This document shows, in pieces, positions 49,424 through 58,345 of a stretch of DNA of 64,000 bases (the first letter of the stretch is position 1; every line of letters begins with the position of its first letter). Below the pieces are notes generated by a model. That model was given only the letters and a program-made list of their open reading frames with translations, was not told the DNA's origin and did not search any database. This stretch comes from JAVBMP01 sp031552195 (GTDB lineage: Bacteria > Desulfobacterota > Desulfovibrionia > Desulfovibrionales > Desulfovibrionaceae), in contig JAVBMT010000001.1 of assembly GCA_031552195.1 (NCBI GenBank), positions 1 through 64,000 on the forward strand. The letters are read 5' to 3'. A program made the translations under genes and the position numbers.

Positions 49424-50125
49424 TTAAAACTCTATACCTTCAGCGTCAAGAACCTGAGCTAGGCCGCCCGGTTTATGGCGCTTGCGGTAAAGAAAATAGC
49501 CCAGCAGGCTGGAAAGCGCGAACAGGGCCCCGGCCGCGCCCGTTTTCAGGGCCGGGGAAAGTTGAACCCCGCTGCCGAGCAGGGAAAAAATAAGGTGCTG
49601 CGGGATATAGCCCAGAAAAGACCCCGCAATAAACGGCAGGGGAGGAATTTGCGAAAGTCCGGCCAGCACGTTGGTGGTGGCGTTGTGCCCTACCGGCAGC
49701 AGGCGCAGGGTAAGGGTGGCTCCCAGCGGAGCCTTTTTCAGGAAATTGTTCAGCGGGTCCAGCTTTTTGCCCAGAAGTTTTTTCAACTGACGCCGTCCGA
49801 AGCTGCGGGCGTAAAAAAACGAGGCGGCGCAGCCGATGGAAGCGCCAAGGTTGACCCATGCAAGGCCTGGCAGCGCGCCGAAAAGATACCCTGCGGCAAA
49901 GGCCAGCGCCTGACGCGGAACGGCCAGAGCCGAGCAGACGGCGGAAAGCAGCACGAAAACGGCCGCGCCCGCGGCGTAATTGGCCCGGACGTAATCCTGA
50001 AAGCGGCTTGAATTCAGAAGTCCGGCCGCGTCAAAATAGTTTACGGCGAAAGTCATGCCGGCCAGCAGCGCGAAAACCAGGCTTCCTTTGAGGATGTTCA
50101 GAAGGGCGGAATCCGGTTTCGGCAT
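49424..50125 (-). CDS. TVP38/TMEM64 (DedA-like) family membrane protein
   Basis: The 233-residue protein has about five or six hydrophobic segments and the family pattern AAVFVLLSAVCSALAVPRQALAFAAGYLFGALPGL followed by GASIGCAASFFYARSFGRRQLKKLL and LPVGHNATTNVLAGL. The family is linked to lipid scrambling or undecaprenyl phosphate recycling. Its start overlaps the small membrane protein gene's stop by one base, pointing to coupled expression with the GT2 gene. Confidence 0.88.
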   Translation of the reverse strand: MPKPDSALLNILKGSLVFALLAGMTFAVNYFDAAGLLNSSRFQDYVRANYAAGAAVFVLLSAVCSALAVPRQALAFAAGYLFGALPGLAWVNLGASIGCAASFFYARSFGRRQLKKLLGKKLDPLNNFLKKAPLGATLTLRLLPVGHNATTNVLAGLSQIPPLPFIAGSFLGYIPQHLIFSLLGSGVQLSPALKTGAAGALFALSSLLGYFLYRKRHKPGGLAQVLDAEGIEF

Positions 50126-50364
50126 TATTCAGGCCCGCCTTGCGCCCGTGTATGATCCCCTAAGGTCAGGCAGGCCAACGCGAAGAAGGCCTGGCCGCAG
50201 AAAAGCGTCGCGTCGCGCGCGGGCAGGGAGTAAAGCGCCATAAGGGCGCAAGCGGCCGCGAACATGGCCGCAGCCGCTTTGAAGCGGCTGAAGCAAAGCC
50301 GGAAGCCGGCCAGGCTGCAAAGCACGGCCGCGCAGAACAGCATGTTGTAAGGGGAGATATTCAC
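50125..50364 (-). CDS. Small membrane protein resembling the LAB_N domain
   Basis: The 79-residue protein has two or three hydrophobic segments. Its C-terminal half, LMALYSLPARDATLFCGQAFFALACL, resembles the end of the lipid A biosynthesis N-terminal domain (LAB_N), in which a Tyr-rich helix is followed by R-D-x-V/L-F-x-x-GQ. LAB_N proteins often sit beside ArnC-type GT2 enzymes, and here the start overlaps the GT2 gene's stop by 4 bases and the stop overlaps the TVP38 start. The similarity is by eye and weak; the first Tyr/Trp part of LAB_N is missing. Confidence 0.6.
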   Translation of the reverse strand: MNISPYNMLFCAAVLCSLAGFRLCFSRFKAAAAMFAAACALMALYSLPARDATLFCGQAFFALACLTLGDHTRAQGGPE

Positions 50365-51113
50365 CGGCTGCGCTCACGTATGCTATATTCAAAATGGCGC
50401 GACTGCATCCAGCGCACGGCCAGAAGGTCGTAAAAAGCGTTAACCCCCCTGCTCCACACCCCGTATTTTGATTCGCCGTGCCGCCGGGGCCGGTGGTTGA
50501 CCCGCATTTCAACGACGCGCGCGCCCTGCATGCGCATCAGTGTTGGCAGAAAGCGGTGCATGCCCGTGAACATGGGAACTTCCCGCAACATGGAAAGACG
50601 CATGGCCTTCAGGGAACATCCGGTGTCTTTAATCGTTTCGCGCGAAAGGCGGTTGCGCACCGTGTTGGCTATTTTCGAGGCCATACGCTTGCTGAAGCTG
50701 TCTTGCCTTTCGGCGCGCCAGCCCGCGACCATGTCGTAGCCCTGCTCATATAAAGCGAGCATGGCGGGAATGTCCGCCGGGTCGTTTTGCAAATCCGCGT
50801 CCATGGTAACGGCTACGCTGCCGCGCGCTTCGCGGAAGCCGGCGCTGAAAGCGGCGGACTGCCCGCGGTTGGCGGCGAAAGATATGTAGCGCGCTTCCGG
50901 ATGGCTTCCGGCCAGTTCGCGCAGCGCTTCAAGACTGCCGTCAGTGCTGCCGTCGTCTATGAACAGGGCTTCCCAGTTCCGCAGGGCGGCCATGGCGGAG
51001 CGGATTTCCGCGAACAGCTCGGGCAGGTTCTCTTTTTCATTATACACCGGTATAATAAGGCTGAGGTATATTTCAGGTTCTTTTTGCAAAAGCGCGGTGT
51101 TTTCGCTTGTCAT
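50361..51113 (-). CDS. Glycosyltransferase family 2 (dolichyl/undecaprenyl-phosphate type)
   Basis: The 250-residue protein is a GT-A enzyme resembling ArnC, DPM1 and undecaprenyl-phosphate sugar transferases: YLSLIIPVYNEKENLPELF, FIDDGSTDGSLEAL, then VTMDADLQNDPADIP with the DxD-type metal site. A C-terminal membrane segment is absent, as in soluble DPMS-type enzymes. It would transfer a sugar to a polyprenyl carrier. It is followed by a small LAB_N-like protein, as in many lipid A or teichoic modification clusters. Confidence 0.9.
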   Translation of the reverse strand: MTSENTALLQKEPEIYLSLIIPVYNEKENLPELFAEIRSAMAALRNWEALFIDDGSTDGSLEALRELAGSHPEARYISFAANRGQSAAFSAGFREARGSVAVTMDADLQNDPADIPAMLALYEQGYDMVAGWRAERQDSFSKRMASKIANTVRNRLSRETIKDTGCSLKAMRLSMLREVPMFTGMHRFLPTLMRMQGARVVEMRVNHRPRRHGESKYGVWSRGVNAFYDLLAVRWMQSRHFEYSIRERSR

Positions 51114-51204
51114 AATCTTCCGTTTCGAGTTGTCGCTTTTCAGGCCTTCAACCGGGCCTTCCGTCCGCCGCCGCCGTCTTGGGGCTGCTTCAAGCGTGGA
51201 CGGG

Positions 51205-53001
51205 CTATATTTTTATATTGCTGTCGAAAAATTTGCCTACCCCGTACTCAACGCGGCGGAAGAATTTTTCCGGGGCCGGGCCGATTATCTGCAATTCCGG
51301 GTGTTGTTTCTGCACGTCGAGGGCGATGCGCATCTCTTTGGTGCAGCCGGTGGAGAAGGTTGAATCCTTGCCGGACCAGGCGGAAGGGACCTTGCGGCCC
51401 ATCAGGGCGAAACTGGCTTCAATGTCTTCCACCGTCTGGAAGCGCCAGACGTCCAGCAGGCCGGAGCGCTGAACCTTTTCCCACATGAACATGAGGTCGT
51501 CTCCGTCCAGGCCTTCCTCAAAATGTTCCGCCGGGTTCACAATATGGGTGTTTTCCAGTTTTTCGCGCAGATGGGCCACAAAGGCGTCAACCACCGCCAG
51601 GGCGGTTTTGGTCTGGCCTGGTATCGAGCCGATAACGGCTGAATAGAACATGACGGTTTTTCCGGCGCGCCTGGCCTGACGCATGCCGCCTATAATATCC
51701 TCGGCCAGGGCGCTGATGTGGCGTTCGGAAAAATAACGGGCCTTGGCCGCCTTGGGGCGGCATTCCATGCGGAAATTGTTTTCACGGTCGCGCCAGAAAC
51801 ACAAGATATCGCGCGTGAAAGAATGGCTGGTGCGCAACAGAACTTCGGCGTTGCGCTCGCCTTTGGCTATAATCAGGTCGCATTCCTTCCAGGCGCGGGC
51901 GAAGGTGGTTCCGGCGCGGCACAGGTTCAGCCGCTCGGAGGTGCCGTCGCTTATCACCAGAAGCTGGCTCTCGCGCAGGCTGCGCAGCAATTCGTTCTTG
52001 CCGAGGGCGTTGTCCGGCACCACCAGGGCGTCTTCCAGCGCTTCGCCCAGCAAAGGGTCTTCTTCCAGGTCCCACAGGTTCGGCGCGTGAAAATAGAAGG
52101 CGCGCTTGAACGGCAGCACCACCCGCCAGCCTCGGCCCAGCATGTCGCGGATGGCTTCAAGGTCGGCCATCAGCCCGCCCGCCGTATCCGGGATATACAT
52201 GACCGTTTTGGATTCTCCGGCGAAATATTCAAGCATGCAGTTCTGCTCCGGGCAGGGCGTGCGTATGTCGGCCAGAATTTTTTCCGGAGAGCCGTCCTCG
52301 CGCCACAAATCGTCAAGGGTGGCAAGACGCATCAGGCGGTATTCAGTGATATAGTTCAGGTAAAAATGCAGGGCGGCTATCGAGCCGTGTTCTCCAGGTC
52401 TGTCCGGCAGGCGCTGCAAACTCTGGCGAACTTCCGGCAGGTTCAGCATTTCCGAGGCCCGGCGGTTGGCCGTGGCCTTGGCGTCCTTATAGGGGTCAAG
52501 CTCGCCGGTCTGGGCCAGAACTATGCCGATCAGGCGGCGGAGCATGCGCGCGGGCAGAATGAGGCCCTGCTCGGCGTACATGTCGTAACGAAGGCGGCAA
52601 AGAGCCAGGATATGCGTCTTTTTTTCCTCGTCCAGAGAGGAATTCCGCACCATTTCGCTCACCATCCGCCAAACCAGCCCGTATTCCTTCCACAGGCCGG
52701 GGGAACGTTCTTCCAAAAGCCCCGGCGCGGAGCTTCCGTTGTAAATTTCCCGGAAGAGTTCGTCTTCACATGGAATGTAAACCTGCCCCTCTTCAAGCGA
52801 CACCATGAATGAAAGCTGTTCCGGCGAGGCCACGATGCCCGGATTCAGCAGATGCTCTATGTTGTTTTCCATCATGAAGTGCAGCAGCCAGGCCTTTTGC
52901 GCCGGGTTTGCATCCAGACGCAAATCGCTCGCGCGGGTGAAGGCGGGCAGGGGCAGGGCGGGGGCGCGCTCCGGCGCGGCCGGTTTTAATTCTTCCGCCA
53001 T
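51205..53001 (-). CDS. ARMT1-like (DUF89) domain protein of unknown function
   Basis: The 598-residue protein has, at 265-390, elements of the damage-control phosphatase ARMT1/DUF89 fold: VMYIPDTAGGLMADL (D272), LLVISDG (351-353), and DLIIAKGERNAEVLL (375-389). In canonical members the first motif reads DNAGE; here Asn is Thr and Glu is Gly, so the metal site may be altered. It also has a Cys pair C250-C255 and extra N- and C-terminal domains (about 1-240 and 430-598) that I do not recognise. It begins 2 bases after the cimA stop and is presumably coexpressed. Its substrate is unknown. Confidence 0.75.
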   Translation of the reverse strand: MAEELKPAAPERAPALPLPAFTRASDLRLDANPAQKAWLLHFMMENNIEHLLNPGIVASPEQLSFMVSLEEGQVYIPCEDELFREIYNGSSAPGLLEERSPGLWKEYGLVWRMVSEMVRNSSLDEEKKTHILALCRLRYDMYAEQGLILPARMLRRLIGIVLAQTGELDPYKDAKATANRRASEMLNLPEVRQSLQRLPDRPGEHGSIAALHFYLNYITEYRLMRLATLDDLWREDGSPEKILADIRTPCPEQNCMLEYFAGESKTVMYIPDTAGGLMADLEAIRDMLGRGWRVVLPFKRAFYFHAPNLWDLEEDPLLGEALEDALVVPDNALGKNELLRSLRESQLLVISDGTSERLNLCRAGTTFARAWKECDLIIAKGERNAEVLLRTSHSFTRDILCFWRDRENNFRMECRPKAAKARYFSERHISALAEDIIGGMRQARRAGKTVMFYSAVIGSIPGQTKTALAVVDAFVAHLREKLENTHIVNPAEHFEEGLDGDDLMFMWEKVQRSGLLDVWRFQTVEDIEASFALMGRKVPSAWSGKDSTFSTGCTKEMRIALDVQKQHPELQIIGPAPEKFFRRVEYGVGKFFDSNIKI

Positions 53002-53003
53002 GC

Positions 53004-54590
53004 TCAGTTTTCGTCTTTGTATAGTTTGTAGGTTATGGAATCCACCAGGGCCTGCCAGCTTGCTTCTATAATGTTGAAAGACACCCCGACCGTGACCCAG
53101 TTTGTTTCGTGGTCGGCGGACTCTATAAGCACGCGCACCAGAGAGGCCGTGCCGCTGTCCTGAGCCCCGGCGTCGAGCACGCGCACCTTGAAGTCAACCA
53201 GGCGCATTTCCTGCAAATGCGGGTAGAAACCGGACAAAGCCTTACGCAGGGCGTTGTCTATGGCGTTTACAGGGCCTTTCCCGAAAGAGGCGGTGTGTTC
53301 CAGGGCGCCTTCAACCTCCACCGTAACCGTGGCTTCGGAAACCGGTTCCCCGCCGGGGGAGTTTTTCGATTCCAGCACGCGCCACTGCACCAGTTTGAAA
53401 AATTCGCGCACCCCGCGTCTGGCCAGCTTGCGCAGCAAAAGCAGCTCCACCGAGGCTTCAGCCGCGGCGTAATCATAGCCCGCGCTGGCTTTTTGCTTCA
53501 GTTCGGCTAAAAGGCCCTTGACCACGGGCTGGTCCTTATCCAGGCTGAAGCCGTAACGCTTGGCCAGGGCCACGATGTTGCTGCGCCCGGCCAGGTCTGT
53601 AAGGAGCACGCGCTGGCGGTTGCCTAAAAGATCAGGGTCTACATGCTCGTAGAGGCTGGAGTTTCTCGCCACGGCGCTGACGTGAACCCCGCCTTTGTGC
53701 GCGAAGGCTGAACTTCCGACAAAGGGCTGACGGCTGAACGGGGTCAGGTTGGCGACTTCGGAAACATAGGTGGAGACGGAGCGCAGATGTTTGAGGTTGC
53801 CCTCCGGCAGGCAGCTTTTTCCTCGTTTGAGCTCAAGCACGGGAATGATGGAGCAGAGGTTGGCGTTGCCGCAACGCTCGCCGATTCCGTTGATGGTGCC
53901 CTGCGCTTGCGTGGCCCCGGCCTCTACGGCGGCTATGGAGTTGGCCACGGCCAGCTCGCAGTCGTTATGCGCGTGTATGCCGATGGAACATCCGGGAAAG
54001 GCCTCGCGCACGGCGCATACGGCCGCGCCCACCTCTTCCGGCAGGCTTCCGCCGTTGGTGTCGCAAAGCACCAGGGTTTCCGCCCCCGCTTCGCGGGCCG
54101 CCTCAAGCACGGCCAGGGAGTATTGCGGGTTGCGCTTGAATCCGTCGAAAAAATGTTCGGCGTCAAAAAAAACCTTGGGGAGATGCTGCCTGAGAAAGGC
54201 CACGGAGTCAGCCACCACGCGCAGGTTGCGTTCCGGTTCTATGCGCAGGGCCTCTTTAGCGTGCAATTCGCATGATTTGCCGAAAATGGCGGCGACAGAC
54301 GGTTTGGCCGCAATGATATTTTTGAGGTTGTGGTCGTTTTCCGCGTTTGAAGAAGGGTGATGGGTAGAGCCGAAAGCGCTTATTTCCGCGTTCTTCAGGT
54401 TATACGAGGCTATTTCGCTGAAAAAGGCCGTGTCCGCGTCCGTCGCTCCAGGCCACCCGCCTTCTATGTAGCGCACGCCGAGTTCGTCAAGCCTCAGGGC
54501 TATCTTCAGCTTGTCCGGCAGGGTAAGGTTAACGTCTTCCGACTGGGCTCCATCCCGCAACGTGGTGTCATAAATAGCGATTTTATTCAT
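53004..54590 (-). CDS. cimA: (R)-citramalate synthase
   Basis: CimA condenses pyruvate with acetyl-CoA to citramalate, the first step of the threonine-independent route to isoleucine. The 528-residue protein has the LeuA/HMGL catalytic start IYDTTLRDGAQSEDVNLT and HAHNDCELAVANSIAAVEAGATQAQGTINGIGERCGNANL with the metal-binding HxH, then the C-terminal regulatory LeuA dimer domain (VTVEVEGALEHTASFGKGPVNAIDNALRKAL). ATG at 54590 gives the standard N-terminus MNKIAIYDTTLRDG. The upstream hairpin (54616-54642) may attenuate it. Confidence 0.94.
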   Translation of the reverse strand: MNKIAIYDTTLRDGAQSEDVNLTLPDKLKIALRLDELGVRYIEGGWPGATDADTAFFSEIASYNLKNAEISAFGSTHHPSSNAENDHNLKNIIAAKPSVAAIFGKSCELHAKEALRIEPERNLRVVADSVAFLRQHLPKVFFDAEHFFDGFKRNPQYSLAVLEAAREAGAETLVLCDTNGGSLPEEVGAAVCAVREAFPGCSIGIHAHNDCELAVANSIAAVEAGATQAQGTINGIGERCGNANLCSIIPVLELKRGKSCLPEGNLKHLRSVSTYVSEVANLTPFSRQPFVGSSAFAHKGGVHVSAVARNSSLYEHVDPDLLGNRQRVLLTDLAGRSNIVALAKRYGFSLDKDQPVVKGLLAELKQKASAGYDYAAAEASVELLLLRKLARRGVREFFKLVQWRVLESKNSPGGEPVSEATVTVEVEGALEHTASFGKGPVNAIDNALRKALSGFYPHLQEMRLVDFKVRVLDAGAQDSGTASLVRVLIESADHETNWVTVGVSFNIIEASWQALVDSITYKLYKDEN

Positions 54591-54615
54591 TGTTGCCCGT
54601 TCTTCATGCAATAAT

Positions 54616-54642
54616 TCCGGCAAGGGCCTGACCCTTGCCGGA
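54616..54642 (-). terminator. Hairpin between lysC and cimA (terminator or attenuator)
   Basis: An 11-bp perfect stem, TCCGGCAAGGG and its complement (54616-54626, 54632-54642) with a 5-base loop, is followed on the minus strand by ATTATTGC and ends 25 bases before the cimA ATG. It could end lysC transcripts or attenuate cimA. Confidence 0.5.
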
Positions 54643-54731
54643 CGATCATAATATTTACCCGCCGAGCCGCCAGGTTGCGGCCGTTCGCCGTGCTTCCGCC
54701 GGCGCGCGTAAGCGCGCTAAAGTCCGATTGC

Positions 54732-55973
54732 CTAGTGCGCGCAAACTTTGCAGGTTTTGTCCTTGCCGAGTTCAAACACGTCGTGCAGGGTCCGCACGGC
54801 CAGTTCGGTGTATTTTTCCTCGATCAGGCAGGAAATTTTGATTTCAGAAGTGCTGATCATCAGAATGTTGATGTTTTCCCGGTGCAGGGCGTCAAAGGCG
54901 GTGGAGGCCACGCCGGAATGATTGCGCATGCCCACGCCGATTGCGGAAACCTTGCATACCCCGGCGTTATGCAGCACCTGCCCGGCGCCCACGTTCGCGC
55001 AGATGCTGTCCATGACCAGCAGGGCTTTTTTCAGGTCTTTGCGCGACACAGTGAAGTTCATGTCCGTCACGCCGTCGCGGCTGGGGTTTTGCACTATCAT
55101 ATCCACCCCGACGTTGGCCTGGGCCAGGGGGCCGAAAATGGCCGCGGCTATGCCCGGCTTGTCCGGAACGGAAAGCAGGGTGATGAGGGCCTGGTCTTTG
55201 TCATAGGCGATGCCGGAAACCATGATATTTTCCATACGACGATCCTCTTGCGTTACGATAGTGCCCGTGGCGTTGGTGAAAGTGGAGCGCACATGGACCG
55301 GAACCCTGTATTTTTTGGCGAATTCCACAGAGCGTATTTCAAGAACCTTGGCGCCCATGCTGGCCATCTCCAGCATTTCGTCATAGGAGACGTAGTCCAG
55401 CTTGCGGGCGGTGGAACAAAGGTTCGGGTCAGTGGTGTAAACTCCGTCGACATCCGTATATATTTCGCAGATTTCCGCATCCACCGCCGCCGCGATGGCC
55501 ACGGCCGAGGTATCGGAGCCGCCCCGGCCCAGGGTGGTGATGCGCCCTTCCTGGCTGACCCCCTGGAAGCCGGCCACGACGATAACGTCATATTCTTCCA
55601 GCAGGCAGACCAGCGGGGCTTTGTCTATGGAGCGTATGCGCGCTTTTCCGTATTGCTCGTTCGTAACGATAGGGGCCTGAAACCCAAGCAGAGAGCGGGC
55701 CTTTATGCCGTTATCGTTTAAGAGCATGGCGAAAAGCGCGGTGGAAACCTGTTCGCCGGTGGCTACAAGAGAGTCGCACTCGGCCGGGTCCGGGCTGGGG
55801 GACCATTCGTCGGCCATGGCGAGCAGGCGGTTGGTTTCCCCGGCGCGGGCCGAAAGCACGACCAGCAGCTTGCTTCCGTCTTCCCGCGCGGCCATGACTT
55901 TCTCCATGACCTGGCGCATGCGGGCCAGGTCAGCCACTGAAGTGCCGCCGAATTTTTGAACTTTAATCCGCAT
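54732..55973 (-). CDS. lysC: Aspartate kinase
   Basis: LysC phosphorylates aspartate, the committed step to lysine, threonine and methionine. The 413-residue protein begins MRIKVQKFGGTSVAD (kinase motif KFGGTS) and contains GFQGVSQEGRITTLGRGGSDTSAVA, followed by two ACT domains (about 260-410) for allosteric control, with GIAAAIFGPLAQANVGVDMI. The start at 55973 is preferred because GAGGGG lies 5 bases upstream; longer frames lack the conserved start. Confidence 0.96.
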   Translation of the reverse strand: MRIKVQKFGGTSVADLARMRQVMEKVMAAREDGSKLLVVLSARAGETNRLLAMADEWSPSPDPAECDSLVATGEQVSTALFAMLLNDNGIKARSLLGFQAPIVTNEQYGKARIRSIDKAPLVCLLEEYDVIVVAGFQGVSQEGRITTLGRGGSDTSAVAIAAAVDAEICEIYTDVDGVYTTDPNLCSTARKLDYVSYDEMLEMASMGAKVLEIRSVEFAKKYRVPVHVRSTFTNATGTIVTQEDRRMENIMVSGIAYDKDQALITLLSVPDKPGIAAAIFGPLAQANVGVDMIVQNPSRDGVTDMNFTVSRKDLKKALLVMDSICANVGAGQVLHNAGVCKVSAIGVGMRNHSGVASTAFDALHRENINILMISTSEIKISCLIEEKYTELAVRTLHDVFELGKDKTCKVCAH

Positions 55974-56045
55974 AACGCCCCTCTGTTTCGCAGATGCGCC
56001 CACACGGCGCAAAAGCCGCGCGCTCTGGTTGGATTTCAATCGTGT

Positions 56046-56618
56046 TCAGCCCTGCGCCGCGCGCAGGCGGCAACTTGCCGCCACGTCGTAATTCTCCTGC
56101 TCCGGCAGGTTGTTTGCTTTCAGCATGCAGCGCAAAAAATCGAGATTGCGCTTCCGGTCCGCACCAGGTGAAGCGATGTTGGCGGTACGGCCGCCGTCTT
56201 TTTCCGTCAGGCTGCAGGCCAGGTAGCTGGCGGGAAAATTGCGGTGGTCGCAGGGGCAGACTCGCTCGGCCCATTCCACGATCACCAGCGGGGCGTCCAG
56301 AGAGCCAAGGCGTTCCAGCGCCTCCAGAAAACTTTCCTCCATATGCCCTTCTTCCGTGCGGTACAGATCAAAATGCAAAATTTCCGGGCAGGTGGGGTAT
56401 TCATTGCAAAGCGTGAAGCTGGGGCTGCATACTTCCGCCTCGCCGCCGCCGGGCAGATTTTCCGTCAGACAGCGCACCAAGGTCGTTTTGCCGGCCCCGA
56501 GGCTGCCGTAAAGCAAAATGAGCCTTGTTCCAACCCTGGTGGCCATTTCAGCCAGAACGCGGCCCAAACGGGCGGTGTCTTCAAGCGAATCAAGGCGTAC
56601 GCATAAGGCGTTGTTCAT
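56046..56618 (-). CDS. tsaE: tRNA threonylcarbamoyladenosine biosynthesis ATPase TsaE
   Basis: TsaE is an ATPase needed with TsaB and TsaD for t6A37 modification of tRNA. The 190-residue protein has Walker A GSLGAGKT (38-45), SPSFTLCNEY (switch I), LHFDLYR and IVEWAER (Walker B region). ATG at 56618 overlaps the nnr stop by 4 bases (ATGA). The C-terminal ~45 residues beyond the usual fold are Cys/Asn-rich. A 72-base gap separates it from lysC. Confidence 0.93.
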   Translation of the reverse strand: MNNALCVRLDSLEDTARLGRVLAEMATRVGTRLILLYGSLGAGKTTLVRCLTENLPGGGEAEVCSPSFTLCNEYPTCPEILHFDLYRTEEGHMEESFLEALERLGSLDAPLVIVEWAERVCPCDHRNFPASYLACSLTEKDGGRTANIASPGADRKRNLDFLRCMLKANNLPEQENYDVAASCRLRAAQG

Positions 56619-58315
56619 GAGCAAAGTTCCCTTAATACGCGAGGTATGGTTTCAGCGATGTCGGAAGCGGTGTTTCCCCCGGCCGGAAAATCGCGCTCCA
56701 GCAATTCTCCGCAACGGCCGTGAATATGCACTGCAAGCCCGGCTAAATCAAGCGTGGAAGCTTCTTGCGACGCAAAAAAAACGTGGCTCCGGCGGGCGAG
56801 CAGCGTGGCGCATATTCCGCTCAAAACGTCGCCCGAACCGCCGACCGCCAACTGGCCTACGCGGAAAGGAGCCACCGTCACCGGGCGCATCGGTTCCGCG
56901 GCCTGGTTTGGGGCGGCGGAACCTTCCGCTTTCTGGCCGATCAGCGTTCCCGGACCTTTCAGCACCACCGCCGCCGGGCAGGCCGCGCAAAGCGCGCGGA
57001 GGGCTCCCGGCCTGTCCGCCTGCACGGATGCGGCGTCGCACCCCAACAGGTTGCCCATTTCACCCGGATGCGGCGTTAAAATATCCTGAGAAGTCAGCAA
57101 GGTCAAGGGCAGGCGCTCCGTTCCGGCCCTGTGCCCGAACGGAAAAAGTCCGTCGGCGTCAAGCACCACGGGAGGGCGTTCCGGAACCCGCAGCAGGGCT
57201 TCGATAATTTCGGCCCGGGCCTCTCCGCCCCGGCCGAAACCCGGGCCGATAACCAGGGCGCTGCCGGAAGCCAGGCCGAAGTCTTTCACGGCCGAGCAGA
57301 GGCGGTCAATGTGCGCGCTGCTCCATTTTTTGCTCTCCGCCGGTCCGCCGGCCGTGGGCAGCGGAAGGGCCATAAGCTCCGGCAGGCCGTAGCGTATTTC
57401 CGTGGCCAGCCCTTCCGGGCAGGCCGCCGTAACGAGGGCGCAGCCGCTGCGCAACGCGCCGAGCGCCGCCAGGCGGGGTGCGCCGGAAAAACCGGCGGAG
57501 CCGCCGATAATGAGCACGCGGCCCTGTTGCCCTTTGTGCGCCCCGCTTTGCGGCCCCTGCCAGCTTCCGGGCTTGGGGGCAAGGGCGCGGAAAGAAGGCG
57601 GAAGTTTATGGCGCACAGCCGCTGGAAGCCCGATTCGCCTGACATATACCCGGCCCGTGAACGGGGCGGCCTGCGGGAAAAACAGGCCGGGTTTTCCGGC
57701 TTCAAGGCAAAGCGTGGCGTTCGCCCGCACCGCTTCCGGTTCCGGGTTTCCGGTCAGGGCGTTCAGGCCGCTGGGCACGTCGATCGCCAGCACGAAGGCG
57801 CGTTCTTCTTCCGCAAGCCGGTTGATATAGCGCACCGCAGCGAGCGTTTCCTGGCGCAGCGGGCCGCGCAGCCCTGTTCCGTTCAGGGCGTCGACCACAA
57901 GAAGCCGGCCTTTGCCCCGGTTCTTCCATTCGGAGGGGAGTTGTTTTTCCAGGCCGGTTCCGTTTTTGGGCATAAGCCGCGTTTCAACTCCGGCGGCTTT
58001 GGCCATTTGGGCGTGCTTGCGGGCCGCGCCTTTTAATCCGGAGAGGGGCGTGAAGTGGCAGAGAAGAACTTTGCGCCCGAGGTCGTGCAAATGGCGGGCC
58101 AGGGCGAAGCCGTCTCCTCCGTTGTTGCCGGAACCGGCGAAAATCAGCGCGCGGACGTCAGTTTCAGCAAGGGCAAGCTCTTCAAGCAGGCGCAGGGCCT
58201 CTCGGGCCGCATTTTCCATGAGCATAAGCCCGGGCAGGCCGAACTCGTCAATGGCGGCTTTGTCCCAGGCTTGCATTTCGGCGGGCGTGGGCAGGGGGAG
58301 GTAAATGTCCAGCAT
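56615..58315 (-). CDS. nnr: Bifunctional NAD(P)H-hydrate epimerase / ADP-dependent dehydratase
   Basis: Nnr repairs hydrated NAD(P)H. The N-terminal YjeF domain (about 1-215) has VRALIFAGSGNNGGDGFALARHL and VLAIDVPSGLNALTG. The C-terminal ribokinase-like dehydratase (about 240-560) has VLIIGGSAGFSGAPRLAALGALRSGCALVT, VIGPGFGRGG, LTPHPGEMGNLL, and AVGGSGDVLSG with the ATP-binding motif. Length 566 is typical for the fused form. The acpS gene ends 30 bases upstream and tsaE overlaps downstream. Confidence 0.95.
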   Translation of the reverse strand: MLDIYLPLPTPAEMQAWDKAAIDEFGLPGLMLMENAAREALRLLEELALAETDVRALIFAGSGNNGGDGFALARHLHDLGRKVLLCHFTPLSGLKGAARKHAQMAKAAGVETRLMPKNGTGLEKQLPSEWKNRGKGRLLVVDALNGTGLRGPLRQETLAAVRYINRLAEEERAFVLAIDVPSGLNALTGNPEPEAVRANATLCLEAGKPGLFFPQAAPFTGRVYVRRIGLPAAVRHKLPPSFRALAPKPGSWQGPQSGAHKGQQGRVLIIGGSAGFSGAPRLAALGALRSGCALVTAACPEGLATEIRYGLPELMALPLPTAGGPAESKKWSSAHIDRLCSAVKDFGLASGSALVIGPGFGRGGEARAEIIEALLRVPERPPVVLDADGLFPFGHRAGTERLPLTLLTSQDILTPHPGEMGNLLGCDAASVQADRPGALRALCAACPAAVVLKGPGTLIGQKAEGSAAPNQAAEPMRPVTVAPFRVGQLAVGGSGDVLSGICATLLARRSHVFFASQEASTLDLAGLAVHIHGRCGELLERDFPAGGNTASDIAETIPRVLRELCS

Positions 58316-58345
58316 AGTTCGGCCCTTTGCGGGAAACCCCGTTTT

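Noticed and set aside
51718..52812. 364-residue plus-strand frame
   Set aside because: It is fully antisense to the ARMT1-like gene.
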